Positions 17,355 through 26,301 of a DNA stretch of 64,000 nucleotides are shown here, piece after piece. The notes beneath the pieces are model-generated. The model searched no databases. It was not told where the DNA came from and saw only the letters and a list, made by a program, of their open reading frames with translations. The position numbers and the translations under genes were made by a program. Where the stretch lies: positions 186,001 to 250,000 of the forward strand of contig NZ_CANMJE010000002.1 in the NCBI RefSeq assembly GCF_947498095.1. Reading direction: 5' to 3'. Every line of letters begins with the position of its first letter. Position 1 is the first letter of the stretch. The stretch comes from an uncultured Shimia sp. Lineage in GTDB: Bacteria > Pseudomonadota > Alphaproteobacteria > Rhodobacterales > Rhodobacteraceae.

Positions 17355-17747
17355 TCACGGGGCCTTTGCGCCGAACCCATGCATACGACGAGCCCATTGA
17401 AAGGCCACCACGACCCCCTTGAATCTTGGCAGAAGGTAGAGGGAAAGCGCCACGCATCCAACCGCAAAAATCGTGAACATGATGAGGGGCTCAGGGCGCC
17501 ATGTCACGAATACGATATGCAATAGGGGGGCCATCAGGTGTCCGACAATCAGAATGGTCAGATAGGCTGGCCCGTCGTCCGCTCGTTGCGGCGTGAAATC
17601 CTCACGGCACACAGAGCACGTGTCGCGCACTTTTAGGTACCCTTTGAGAAGGGGGCCATTGCCGCAGTTCGGGCATTTGCGTCGCCAACCCTTAAACAGG
17701 GCCGGTCGGAGCTCGCGCTCAACGACGTCGGCAGTGATGTCAGTCAT
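17355..17747 (-). CDS. DUF983 membrane protein
   Basis: 130 residues. The N-terminal zinc-finger-like part has CPNCGNGPLLKGYLKVRDTC and VCREDF (two CxxC pairs), followed by two hydrophobic helices and a basic ending. This is the standard DUF983 layout. It is an inner-membrane protein of unknown role, often next to NUDIX hydrolases or cytochrome-oxidase genes in alphaproteobacteria; here the NUDIX gene follows it. Confidence 0.88.
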   Translation of the reverse strand: MTDITADVVERELRPALFKGWRRKCPNCGNGPLLKGYLKVRDTCSVCREDFTPQRADDGPAYLTILIVGHLMAPLLHIVFVTWRPEPLIMFTIFAVGCVALSLYLLPRFKGVVVAFQWARRMHGFGAKAP

Positions 17748-17964
17748 GATGTCCTCGCGTGTTCAGGCCAAGAACATGAGTTCGAAACCCCATCAATGAA
17801 AGGGGACAAAATCGCCTTGCGTCCCGATGTCGCAAAGATTTGACCATTTAGCCTCGTTTTCCAAGGCCCAAATATTTTCCGACGGAAAGCGAGGAGCGCT
17901 GCGTATTACCTTTCGAAAACCAGCTGATGAGGCGGTTTTAACGAGTGAAACAAGGAGTAAACTC

Positions 17965-18471
17965 ATGAAACGTGCATTGATTATCTCAGGTGTGGTTGCA
18001 GCAGCGATTGGTGTGACAGCGGTCGCGGTTCAAGCCAAAAGTTTCGGCAAAGGTTTTGGTCCGCGTGGCCCCATGCCGATGGAGTTCTCGCAGCTTGACA
18101 TCAACGGTGATGGCCAGATGACCAAGGAAGAAATGCAAGCCTTTGGCGAGCAGCGCTTCGCGGAAGCAGACACGGATGGAGATGGCTTCCTGTCCATGGA
18201 AGAAATGAAAGCGCATATGGTGAAAGAGATCGAGGCGCGCTTTGACAAACACGGCGACAAGATGTTGGAACGCAAGGATGCCAACGGCGACGGCAAACTT
18301 AGCCTCGAAGAGATGCGGCCCAACGAAAAGCGTCAGGACAAGATGTTCGCGCGCATGGACGCCGACAGCGACGGTGTCATTACCCAGGAAGAGTTCGACG
18401 CAGCACGCAGCAAGATGGCCGAGCGTCGGCAAGGCAAAAAAGATAAGTCGAAGGCTCCAGTCGAGAACTAA
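17965..18471 (+). CDS. Secreted EF-hand calcium-binding protein
   Basis: 168 residues from the ATG after CAAGGAGTAAACTC; the longer open frame upstream has no signal peptide. The N-terminus MKRALIISGVVAAAIGVTAV is a signal sequence. Four EF-hand loops follow: DINGDGQMTKEE, DTDGDGFLSMEE, DANGDGKLSLEE and DADSDGVITQEE. It should bind calcium in the periplasm. It precedes an ECF sigma factor cluster, from which a terminator-like hairpin separates it. Confidence 0.9.
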   Translation: MKRALIISGVVAAAIGVTAVAVQAKSFGKGFGPRGPMPMEFSQLDINGDGQMTKEEMQAFGEQRFAEADTDGDGFLSMEEMKAHMVKEIEARFDKHGDKMLERKDANGDGKLSLEEMRPNEKRQDKMFARMDADSDGVITQEEFDAARSKMAERRQGKKDKSKAPVEN

Positions 18472-18481
18472 GTCTGAGACC

Positions 18482-18520
18482 GTCCGGGCACCAGCGTCCC
18501 CTCGTGCCCGGACATTCTTT
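18482..18520 (+). terminator. Hairpin after the EF-hand gene
   Basis: Perfect 10-bp stem GTCCGGGCAC (18482-18491) and GTGCCCGGAC (18504-18513) followed by ATTCTTT. The T-tract is weak, so it may be a partial terminator between the EF-hand gene and the sigma factor operon. Confidence 0.7.
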
Positions 18521-18563
18521 GAGATTTGCCAACGTGCCGGTAAGAGGCTAGGCCATCGGAACC

Positions 18564-19148
18564 ATGCAGATGCCATTTGATGCTCAGGACGATATCTCTG
18601 ACGACGCGTTGTTGGTGCTTTATGCCAACGGTGACGCGGCCGCGGCGCGGGTGTTGACCCTTCGGTTGACGCCGCGGGTGTTTGGCCATGCCAATCGTCT
18701 GTTGGGGGATCGTGCCGAGGCAGAGGATGTGGCACAGGAAGCCATGCTGCGACTTTGGAAAATCGCCCCTGAGTGGCGTCAGGGTGAAGCAAAGGTGACC
18801 ACGTGGCTTTATCGGGTGGTCGCCAATCTTTGCACTGACCGATTGCGCAAAAAGCGCGGAGTGGCGCTGGATGCAGTGCCTGAGCCCGAGGATGATACGG
18901 CGTCGGTTGTGGACAAGATGCAAGATCGCGCACGTGTTGATGCGCTTCAGGCAGCACTTGCACAGTTGCCAGAGCGTCAACGACAGGCGGTTGTGCTAAG
19001 ACATATCGACGGGCTCGCAAACCCTGAGATTGCCGAGGTTATGGAGATTAGCGTCGAGGCAGTTGAAAGCCTAACGGCGCGAGGAAAAAGAACGCTTGCA
19101 GCGGCTTTGGCCGGGCGGCGAGAGGAACTGGGGTATCACGATGACTGA
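18564..19148 (+). CDS. ECF-type RNA polymerase sigma factor
   Basis: 194 residues. Region 2 is visible in RVFGHANRLLGDRAEAEDVA and EAMLRLWKIAPEW, followed by KVTTWLYRVVANLCTDRLRK. Region 4 is ALAQLPERQRQAVVLRHIDG with NPEIAEVMEISVEAVESLTA. Expected to direct transcription of a stress regulon. The next gene begins inside its last codons, so it forms an operon with the probable anti-sigma protein and a CpxP-like protein. Confidence 0.92.
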   Translation: MQMPFDAQDDISDDALLVLYANGDAAAARVLTLRLTPRVFGHANRLLGDRAEAEDVAQEAMLRLWKIAPEWRQGEAKVTTWLYRVVANLCTDRLRKKRGVALDAVPEPEDDTASVVDKMQDRARVDALQAALAQLPERQRQAVVLRHIDGLANPEIAEVMEISVEAVESLTARGKRTLAAALAGRREELGYHDD

Positions 19149-19515
19149 GAATGAACGTGAAAATGCAATGCTTGACGACCTGTTTGGTGCGGCACAACAA
19201 GATCCGCGCCAAGAGGTGCCTTCGGATCTGATCGCACGGGTTCTGGCAGATGCTGAGGCCAACCAGCCGACCGTCGATGAACCAGTGCGCCGTGCTCACA
19301 AGTTCGGGCATCGCTGGAAGCAATTCGTTGCGGTGATCGGAGGCTGGCCATCGGTGACGGGACTGGCGGCCGCGACCGTTGCGGGCGTTTGGATTGGCTT
19401 CAACGCCTCGGAAACCATGTTGCCCTATGGGCTAAGCGGTCTGATGACCGAGAACGTCGAAGGCTATCTGATAGACCTTGCTGCTGACGACTACTTCGAC
19501 TTTGAGGATCTGTGA
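19141..19515 (+). CDS. Probable anti-sigma membrane protein
   Basis: 124 residues, ATG inside the sigma factor's end (8-bp overlap). The N-terminal about 60 residues are charged and cytoplasmic (DDLFGAAQQDPRQEVPSDLI). One hydrophobic segment follows (about residues 62-84), and a short acidic periplasmic tail (ADDYFDFEDL). There is no ZAS zinc motif. One-TM topology and position directly behind an ECF sigma factor make anti-sigma function the best guess, not proven. Confidence 0.65.
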   Translation: MTENERENAMLDDLFGAAQQDPRQEVPSDLIARVLADAEANQPTVDEPVRRAHKFGHRWKQFVAVIGGWPSVTGLAAATVAGVWIGFNASETMLPYGLSGLMTENVEGYLIDLAADDYFDFEDL

Positions 19516-19517
19516 CG

Positions 19518-20027
19518 ATGCGTGAAGATACCAAAACCAAACCGGGCATGAAACGTTGGCTGCGCGTCGTGTTTACCCTGTCGCTGGCGTTGAATCTTGT
19601 CATTGTCGGCCTTATCGGTGGCGCCGCGCTAAAGTTTGGCCGATCCGGTCCGCCGCCGCATGTCATGGACCGCATGTCCATGCCAATTCTGGGGGCGCTT
19701 GAGCATCAGGACCGGCGCGAGATTGGCCGCAACATCCGCAAAGCCTATCGAAACGATGGCAAATCCGCAAAACCTGAGACCGCGTCATATGAGACTCTGA
19801 TTGCTGTGCTCGAGGCTGAACCACTTGATGTTGAGGCGTTGCGAGTCGCCAATCAGGGGCTGACTGACCGTGTGTCCCAGCGTATGCGCATCGCGCAAGA
19901 GGCTTGGCTGGACTATGTGCAGACGATGACGCCAGAGGCTCGCGTAGCTTATGCCGCACGGATGCGTGAGATGGTCAAGGATCCCAAGAGTTGGCGCAAA
20001 CACAAGCGCCCTTCAAAACAGCCCTAA
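19518..20027 (+). CDS. Periplasmic heavy-metal-sensor/CpxP-like protein
   Basis: 169 residues from the ATG at 19518; a GTG 6 bp earlier, overlapping the preceding stop, is also possible. One N-terminal membrane anchor (VVFTLSLALNLVIVGLIGGA) is followed by a helical periplasmic domain resembling ZraP/CpxP ('periplasmic heavy metal sensor') proteins, including LEAEPLDVEALRVANQGLTD and a final MTPEARVAYAARMREM. With the sigma and anti-sigma genes it suggests an envelope-stress or metal-responsive system. Confidence 0.75.
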   Translation: MREDTKTKPGMKRWLRVVFTLSLALNLVIVGLIGGAALKFGRSGPPPHVMDRMSMPILGALEHQDRREIGRNIRKAYRNDGKSAKPETASYETLIAVLEAEPLDVEALRVANQGLTDRVSQRMRIAQEAWLDYVQTMTPEARVAYAARMREMVKDPKSWRKHKRPSKQP

Positions 20028-21448
20028 GACTGCATCGCCGCGCCAGAAGCGTTTGGCGCGCTTTGCGACGTAAAAAAAACCTGATTGCGCCCTGTAGACT
20101 TTGCGCGGTAGAGCGCGCGGTCAGCCTCGTCCAAGAGGTCGGCGCCACTGTAGAGTGCTCCGCGGGCGTTATCCTGCGCGAGTGCGACGCCAATGCTGAT
20201 TGTCGCAGGAACCTGCAGGTCTTTCTTTTTTAGATGCACAGGATCTTCGCCAATCCGGGCGCAGAGCTGGGTCGCTGTAAATCTGGCGGTTTCCAGAGTG
20301 GTAGCGGGAAGCACAATCAGAAACTCTTCGCCACCAATTCGTGCCAAGAGGTCAATCGGGCGTAGAGCTTCGCGCAGACGTTCTGCCACGGCGACCAAAA
20401 CCGCATCTCCGGTTGTATGGCCATAGCGGTCATTGATGGCTTTGAAATGATCCAGATCGGCGACCATAACCGCGAAGTTGTGATGCCCACGGCGACTAAA
20501 CTCGGCGACGCGGTCCAGATGGGGCAGGGCAAAGCGACGGTTGTGCAGCCCGGTAAGCGGGTCTGTCACGGCTGCCTCCAGGCCCTCGCGGACGTTGCGG
20601 CGCAGCGTGTCGCGCAGGCGCTTGCGCTTGATGATGGCAGCAAGGCGCAGTGACATCTCTTCCGGATCGAACCCTTCGGTCATCACATCGCTGGCCCCAA
20701 GATCCAGTGCATCCGTTTGAGCGCTGTCACACCCTAAAGGCACAACCACAAGCACGCCGCAGTTACGAGTTGCGGCGCGGGCGCGTATCTCGGCCAAAAG
20801 CCGCAGCCCGTCCTCTGGCGTGGCTTCGTCAAGGGCGATCACGAAACTGTCTGGAGCTGACAGACGCTGGAGACCCTGAAGCGCTTCCGCAACGGGTTTG
20901 TGGCTAAGTGCATAAGGCACAATCGGTTTCAATCGAGTGCACCATGACAGACCAAGGCGCGCCTCGGACGTGGCAAACAATACTTGTGCACACGTTTCAA
21001 AGGCAGGCGGCGACGCTTCGGCAAACCCCAGCGATTGTGCGACACGCGCACGCGGCGACAGGTCTTCATTCGCCTCTCTCAATCGCAGCAGCGCGCGAAT
21101 GCGCGCCAACAAGGCAGACTCATCCACAGGTTTCTCAAAAATGTGATCTGCTCCGGCCTTGAGCGCCTTTACGCGCAGATCGCGCGACACATGTTCTGCA
21201 ATCATCAGGATGGGAATTTGCATGCTCTCTGCCGTTTGGCGCAAAACGCGGACATCTTCCAGCCTCTCACGCGTGCCGCTTGCGACATTGCCAATCAGGA
21301 TAAGATCTGGAGCTCCGCGCCGGACCAACATCTGTACTTCTTTGAGTGTTCCAGCTTGCACAACCTGATAGAAGGCAGCCGAAAGCTTGACCTTGAGCAC
21401 GATCCGATTGGTCGGCACTGAATCAAAGATCAATATCTTGCCTGGCAT
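20024..21448 (-). CDS. PleD-like diguanylate cyclase with degenerate first receiver
   Basis: 474 residues from the ATG beginning MPGKILIFDSVPTN; an ATG 21 bp upstream lacks a ribosome site. Two receiver-like domains are followed by a GGDEF domain with GGEEF near residue 373 and an inhibitory I-site RPID five residues before it. DPLTGLHNRRF starts the GGDEF domain. It makes cyclic-di-GMP from GTP. In receiver 1 the phospho-acceptor position is PDLILIGN, i.e. Asp replaced by Gly, and the acidic pair is FDS rather than DD. Its 3' end overlaps the CpxP-like gene by 4 bp (convergent). Confidence 0.9.
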   Translation of the reverse strand: MPGKILIFDSVPTNRIVLKVKLSAAFYQVVQAGTLKEVQMLVRRGAPDLILIGNVASGTRERLEDVRVLRQTAESMQIPILMIAEHVSRDLRVKALKAGADHIFEKPVDESALLARIRALLRLREANEDLSPRARVAQSLGFAEASPPAFETCAQVLFATSEARLGLSWCTRLKPIVPYALSHKPVAEALQGLQRLSAPDSFVIALDEATPEDGLRLLAEIRARAATRNCGVLVVVPLGCDSAQTDALDLGASDVMTEGFDPEEMSLRLAAIIKRKRLRDTLRRNVREGLEAAVTDPLTGLHNRRFALPHLDRVAEFSRRGHHNFAVMVADLDHFKAINDRYGHTTGDAVLVAVAERLREALRPIDLLARIGGEEFLIVLPATTLETARFTATQLCARIGEDPVHLKKKDLQVPATISIGVALAQDNARGALYSGADLLDEADRALYRAKSTGRNQVFFTSQSAPNASGAAMQS

Positions 21449-21521
21449 GGGGCGACCTGTTGCTTGCATTTGGGTTTATTCAGTTTGTATTCGGATTGGT
21501 TAAGAAAAGATTGCGAAAGTG

Positions 21522-21812
21522 ATGAAAATGGCAATGAACCAAGAGGCAGCGCAGGTTTTGGCGCTTCAGGCATTGGCTTGGCTAGTCGGCAACGATGATT
21601 TGGTCGGTGTGTTTCTGGGAACAACCGGAGCCTCAGCAGATGATCTCAAGGCACAAGCTGGAGATCCGAGCTTTCAGGTGTCGGTTCTTGAGTTTTTGAC
21701 GATGGACGACGCCTGGGTGGTCGCGTTTTGCGATGAGGCGGGCCACGCCTACGAAACCCCTTTGATGGCGCGGCATGTTTTGGCAGGCGAGGCAGGTCGT
21801 CACTGGACCTGA
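21522..21812 (+). CDS. DUF3572 protein
   Basis: 96 residues (several in-frame starts at 21519, 21522, 21528 and 21534; no strong ribosome site distinguishes them). DUF3572 features: EAAQVLALQALAWLVGNDDL, GVFLGTTGASADDLKA and VLEFLTMDDAWVVAFCDEAG. It is a small cytoplasmic alphaproteobacterial protein of unknown function that commonly lies next to pleD-like genes, as here, where it is divergent. Confidence 0.85.
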   Translation: MKMAMNQEAAQVLALQALAWLVGNDDLVGVFLGTTGASADDLKAQAGDPSFQVSVLEFLTMDDAWVVAFCDEAGHAYETPLMARHVLAGEAGRHWT

Positions 21813-21890
21813 TACCGGGCTGTATTTGCCCTCTTGTCACGGGCTCAGACCACGGGCAGGGTGGCGCAAACCAACCCATGAGGCGTCACG

Positions 21891-22580
21891 ATGCGTGTAG
21901 ATGGACTGTTGTTCGACAAAGATGGCACCCTGTTTGACTTCGGGTTGACCTGGAACAGTTTTGCCAAGGGAATGATCGCCAAGTTTGCCGAGGGCGATGC
22001 GCATTTGGCGTCGCGGATTGCCGGGGAACTGGATTTTGACCTCGCCACCGGCAGCTTCTTGCCGCAAAGCGCGATCATTGCTGGCACAAACCGAGACGCG
22101 GCGGAAGCTGTTGGACGCGCCTTGCCCGATCGCGACATCGCGGAACTGGAGAACACCTTGATGTATGCCGCGTCAGAAGCGCCGTTGAGCGAGGCGGTTC
22201 CATTGGCGGGTTTTCTGGATGATCTGTCTGGTCGCGGATTGCGTTTGGGTGTCATGACCAACGACACGGAGTATGCCGCGCGCGCGCATCTCAAAAGTGT
22301 TGGTGTCGAAGAGCGGTTTGATCTGATCCTGGGCTTTGACAGCGGGTTTGGAGCGAAACCCGATCCCGGCCCCCTTTTGGCATTTTCCGAGCGGTTTACG
22401 CTCTCTCCCGACCGGGTGGCGATGGTTGGTGACAGTACACATGACCTGATTGCAGGCCAACGGGCGGGCATGCAGACCATCGCGGTTTTGACCGGCATGG
22501 CAACTGAGGCCGAGCTGGCGCCTTATGCCGATGTGGTGTTCCCCAACATTGGACATATTCCGGGCTGGCTGGCGGCCTGA
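21891..22580 (+). CDS. HAD-family hydrolase (phosphoglycolate phosphatase-like)
   Basis: 229 residues. HAD motif I is LLFDKDGTLFDF (nucleophile Asp and acid/base Asp), motif II LGVMTNDTE, motif III lysine in GAKPDPGPLL and motif IV MVGDSTHDLIAG. The cap domain between residues about 20 and 90 is of Gph type. It probably dephosphorylates a small phosphorylated metabolite; phosphoglycolate is the usual prediction but is not shown. Confidence 0.9.
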   Translation: MRVDGLLFDKDGTLFDFGLTWNSFAKGMIAKFAEGDAHLASRIAGELDFDLATGSFLPQSAIIAGTNRDAAEAVGRALPDRDIAELENTLMYAASEAPLSEAVPLAGFLDDLSGRGLRLGVMTNDTEYAARAHLKSVGVEERFDLILGFDSGFGAKPDPGPLLAFSERFTLSPDRVAMVGDSTHDLIAGQRAGMQTIAVLTGMATEAELAPYADVVFPNIGHIPGWLAA

Positions 22581-22599
22581 AACAACAGAGACACTGTGA

Positions 22600-22700
22600 C
22601 CTGATCCAGGTTGGGGCGCTGCCCCCGCCGTACAAAAGCGATGGCTTTTGCACGGCTCCCCCGGAGTAATTTTGGCAAAATGAAGTTAGGGGGCTCGCTG
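22600..22700. repeat. Roseobacter-type intergenic palindromic repeat
   Basis: GGGGCGCTGCCCCCGCC, an AAAAGCGATGGCTTTTG hairpin and CTCCCCCGGAGTAATTTTGG followed by CAAAATGAAG. The GGGGCGCTGCCCC and CCCCGGAGTATTTTTGG-type elements recur between genes in many Rhodobacteraceae genomes as I recall them. It lies between the HAD and MttB genes. Confidence 0.6.
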
Positions 22701-22786
22701 AAAACGACAGCTTCTGTCGCAAAGCTGCATTTTGCGACTGTGCTTCTCGTGTTTCCTGAGGAAAGTCTAAGGTCAAGGAGTGAGTC

Positions 22787-24349
22787 ATGGCGGATTCAGA
22801 GGGGCGCAGGCGGCGCGGCGGCGGTCGTGCGGGAAATGCAGCGCGACGCGGCAGTGCCGGTGTAATTGAGCAGATGCCTTGGCAACAGCCTGTCAACCTG
22901 GACCGCCCGACCGAGCCGTTAAGCCCGGAAGGCGTTGAGGCCGTCCACGACGGCGCGATGCGCATTCTGGAAGAGATCGGGATTGAGTTTTACAATGACG
23001 AAGCGCGCGGAATCCTGAAAGAAGCCGGGTGCACGGTTGATGGGGACAATGTCCGCATGGGCCGCGACTTTGTCATGGAGATGTTGTCCAAAGCGCCGGA
23101 AACCTGGACGCTGACGCCGCGCAATCCGGATCGCGCCATCACCATGGGTGGCAAACACATGGCGTTTGGCAATGTGTCGTCGCCGCCCAATTACTGGGAC
23201 ATGACTCTGGGGCGCAAAGTGCCAGGGACACGCGAGATGTGTGCCAACCTGTTCAAGCTCAGCCAGTATTTCAACTGTATCCACTTTGTTGGTGGCTACC
23301 CTGTCGAGCCTCAGGACATTCACGCCAGCATTCGCCATCTTGATGTGATGTATGACAAGCTGACACTGACCGACAAAGTGGCGCACACCTACTCGTTGGG
23401 TCAGGAACGTGTTGAAGACGCGATGGAGATGGTGCGGATCTCGGGCGGTTGGAGTGATGAAGAGTTCGAAGCCGGCCCCAAGATGTATACCAATATCAAC
23501 TCGACCTCGCCGTTGAAGCATGACGAGCCGATGATGGATGGCTGGATGCGTATGGCCCGGCGCAATCAGGGTCTTGTGGTCACCCCCTTTACGTTGGCCG
23601 GTGCGATGGCGCCTGTGACCATGTCGGGGGCTGTTGCGCAATCTCTGGCCGAAGGGCTTTGCGCTGTAGCACTGGCGCAGTACATCCGCCCAGGCGCGGC
23701 CTGCGCGATAGGCACCTTTACGTCAAATGTGGATATGAAATCCGGCGCGCCTGCCTTTGGGACGCCAGAATACATGCGTGCGACACAGATGACTGGCCAG
23801 ATGGCGCGGTTTTACAAACTGCCGATGCGGGCCAGCGGGGTTTGCGCAGCCAACGTGCCAGACGGACAGGCGATGTGGGAAACCTCAAACTCGCTCTGGT
23901 CGGCAGTCCAGTCCGGGGCCAATATGGTCTATCATGCTGCGGGTTGGCTTGAGGGCGGGCTGATCGCCTCACCGGAAAAATTCATCATGGACTGCGAAGT
24001 GTTGCAGATGATCCAGCGTTACATGGAACCCGAAGTCACGGCCACTGGCCCAGATGAAATCGCGCTGGACGCGATCCGATCGGTTGGAAATGCGGGCCAT
24101 TTCTTTGGTATTCAGCACACGCAAGACCGCTATACAACGGCCTTTTATCAGCCTTTCGTGTCCGACTGGCGAAACTTTGAGGCGTGGGAAGCGGCTGGTA
24201 GCGTTTGGACGCCCGAACGCGCTCACAATATCTATCAGCAGATCCTCGATACCTTTGAGGCGCCTGCAATAGACGCCGCGATCCGAGAAGAGCTGGCGGC
24301 CTTTGTCGCGAAACGCAAAGAAGAGGGTGGCGCACCGACTGATTTCTGA
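22787..24349 (+). CDS. MttB-family (trimethylamine methyltransferase-like) protein, non-pyrrolysine
   Basis: 520 residues, ATG after AAGGAGTGAGTC. A basic N-terminal tail (RRRRGGGRAGNAARRGSAGV) precedes a TIM-barrel of the MttB superfamily: NVSSPPNYWDMTLGRKVPGT, GQERVEDAMEMVRISGGW, GAMAPVTMSGAVAQSLAEGL. The frame has no in-frame amber codon, so it is a non-pyrrolysine homologue; characterised relatives include glycine betaine:corrinoid methyltransferases. No corrinoid protein or reactivase lies nearby. The carnitine-to-betaine locus is about 9 kb away. A methylated-amine demethylase role is inference. Confidence 0.88.
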   Translation: MADSEGRRRRGGGRAGNAARRGSAGVIEQMPWQQPVNLDRPTEPLSPEGVEAVHDGAMRILEEIGIEFYNDEARGILKEAGCTVDGDNVRMGRDFVMEMLSKAPETWTLTPRNPDRAITMGGKHMAFGNVSSPPNYWDMTLGRKVPGTREMCANLFKLSQYFNCIHFVGGYPVEPQDIHASIRHLDVMYDKLTLTDKVAHTYSLGQERVEDAMEMVRISGGWSDEEFEAGPKMYTNINSTSPLKHDEPMMDGWMRMARRNQGLVVTPFTLAGAMAPVTMSGAVAQSLAEGLCAVALAQYIRPGAACAIGTFTSNVDMKSGAPAFGTPEYMRATQMTGQMARFYKLPMRASGVCAANVPDGQAMWETSNSLWSAVQSGANMVYHAAGWLEGGLIASPEKFIMDCEVLQMIQRYMEPEVTATGPDEIALDAIRSVGNAGHFFGIQHTQDRYTTAFYQPFVSDWRNFEAWEAAGSVWTPERAHNIYQQILDTFEAPAIDAAIREELAAFVAKRKEEGGAPTDF

Positions 24350-24477
24350 TGTCCGGACTGCCTCGTCTCGATGCCCGGTACATGAGGTGCGCGCGTCGTC
24401 GCAGGACGTAACGTGAGGGCTATCACGAGCCGCCGTTCCCGCCTAAACTGTGCTCAAACTACCGGCGGGAGAGCAGC

Positions 24478-26239
24478 ATGACGTCTGACGAAAACGCAAT
24501 CCTTGCAGGCCGTGGGGCGATGACCCTAACCGGTCTTATGGCTGGGCTGGCCGCATGGCTCTTGATCGAAATCCTGCCTGATCTGGTATCCAACCCACAT
24601 GTGTTGACGGGACTCATTGCAGCCGTGGCAGTTTTTTTGTGTTCTTCTGGCCATCTCGGGACCGACGTCGCTGTTGCGTTCGGCCAAAGGCGCGGCTGTC
24701 TTGGCGTTGGCTGGCGCGGTTCTTTTGAGCCTTTCAAGCCTCGGCTTTGAGACTGGCCAGGAATTTGTGGATGCCCGGTTTCCGATCATAGCCTGGATGT
24801 TGTTCCTTGGACTGTCCATGCCCTTTGTGGCGGTGTGGGTTTGGGATCGACGCTATTGGTCGTCCTATCTGGACCTGTTTGATTTTTCATGGTCCATCGT
24901 GGTGCGCTATACGGCGGCTTGGTTGTTTGTCGGGCTGTTCTGGCTGGTCGTGTTCCTGTCGGATGCGCTGTTGTCGTTGGTGTCGATAGACTGGATCGGC
25001 GACCTGATCGATATTGATCCGGTGCCCTATCTTTTGGTCGGCGCCGTCTTTGGCCTTGCGTTGCGCGTGGTTTGGGAGATGCGGGATTACCTGTCTCCTT
25101 ACATGCTGCTTCACCTGTTGCGTCTTTTGTTGCCGCCGCTGTTGGTAGTCATGGTGATCTTTGTCTTGGCCTTGCCGATGAGCGATCCAAATACGTTGTT
25201 TGCCGGATTGTCGCCTGCGGGAACAATGATGGCTGTGGCGCTGGGCGGAATTAGCCTTGTGAGCGTCGCTCTGGACAAGTCCGATGCCGATGCGGTCAAG
25301 GCGCGATGGATGCAATGGGCCGTGCGGGGCGTAGCGCTGTTGCTGCCAGTGTTGGCCGGGCTGGCAATTTGGGGTGTGTGGTTGCGCGTGGCGCAATATG
25401 GCTGGACGCCCGACCGGTTGGCTGCGATGGGCGCCGCCGTGATTATCACGGCCTATGCGTTGTTGTATTTTGTGTCGGTCTTGCGAGGCGGCGCGTGGAT
25501 GGCTCGCATTCGCAGTGGCAATATCATCATGGCAGGGGTGGTTCTGGGGCTTTGTGTGCTCTGGTTGATCCCGGTGTTCAGTGCCGAAGCGATCTCGTCA
25601 AGGTCGCAGGCCGCCCGCTACATGGATGGCAAGGTCACTGCAAAAGAGGCCGCGATATGGGAAATGGCGCATGACTGGGGTAAACCCGGTACGCGGGCGC
25701 TGGAGCGTCTGGCGGCGTTGCCTGCCGATGAGCATGCCGATCTGCACCGCGCCCTTGCTTTGGCCGCCAAAAGTGACAACCGATACAGTTTCGGCGAACG
25801 TTTGGGTGACCCGGATTGGGATAACCTGCGTGCCCGTTTGATCGCGAGCATTCGAATGGTGCCCGCTGACAAGGTATTGAACCCGGATGTTGTGGCAACA
25901 CTGCCGGACTTTCGTCTCAAGGATTGGGTCAACGCCTGCGAGCGCGAGACCGAGCCGGGGTGTGTGTTGCTGCAGGACAATTTCAACACGCGTACCGAAC
26001 ACCCCGAAGGTGTATTGTTCCTGCCTTCCACGGGCGGGGACTATGAAGCCCTGTCGGTCTGGATCGACGATGAGGGCGACTTTGTGGTTGGCGGGTATCT
26101 GGTGGATAAAGCCCGCGGCGGTAAGGTACGCCTGAAACCCGCGGACGTGCAGCGCGTTCTGGATGGGGATTTCCGTGTAGCCCCGAGCAGTCACAATGCC
26201 CTGTGGCTGGGGGATCGTGAGCTTAATCCTGAGAATTGA
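24478..26239 (+). pseudogene. DUF4153 membrane protein with a one-base frameshift
   Basis: Two overlapping frames make one protein. Frame 1 starts MTSDENAILAGRGAMTLTGL after CGGGAGAGCAGC and runs through the first helices. After the run of seven T's at 24632-24638 the sensible sequence continues in frame 2 (CVLLAISGPTSLLRSAKGAA) to 26239. Reading six T's joins them. About ten helices and a C-terminal soluble domain (GGDYEALSVWIDDEGDFVVG) match DUF4153 proteins. It could be a true mutation, slippage or a sequence error. A small hairpin GGGCTT-TGTT-AAGCCC follows the stop. Confidence 0.85.
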
Positions 26240-26301
26240 TCATATTGGGGCTTTGTTAAGCCCTCTCATCCCATACTGCGGTCTCAAAGAGGACACCGTT
26301 C

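Noticed and set aside
22787-24349. Possible pyrrolysine-containing MttB
   Set aside because: The frame reads through to a normal TGA with no in-frame TAG, so no amber decoding is implied.
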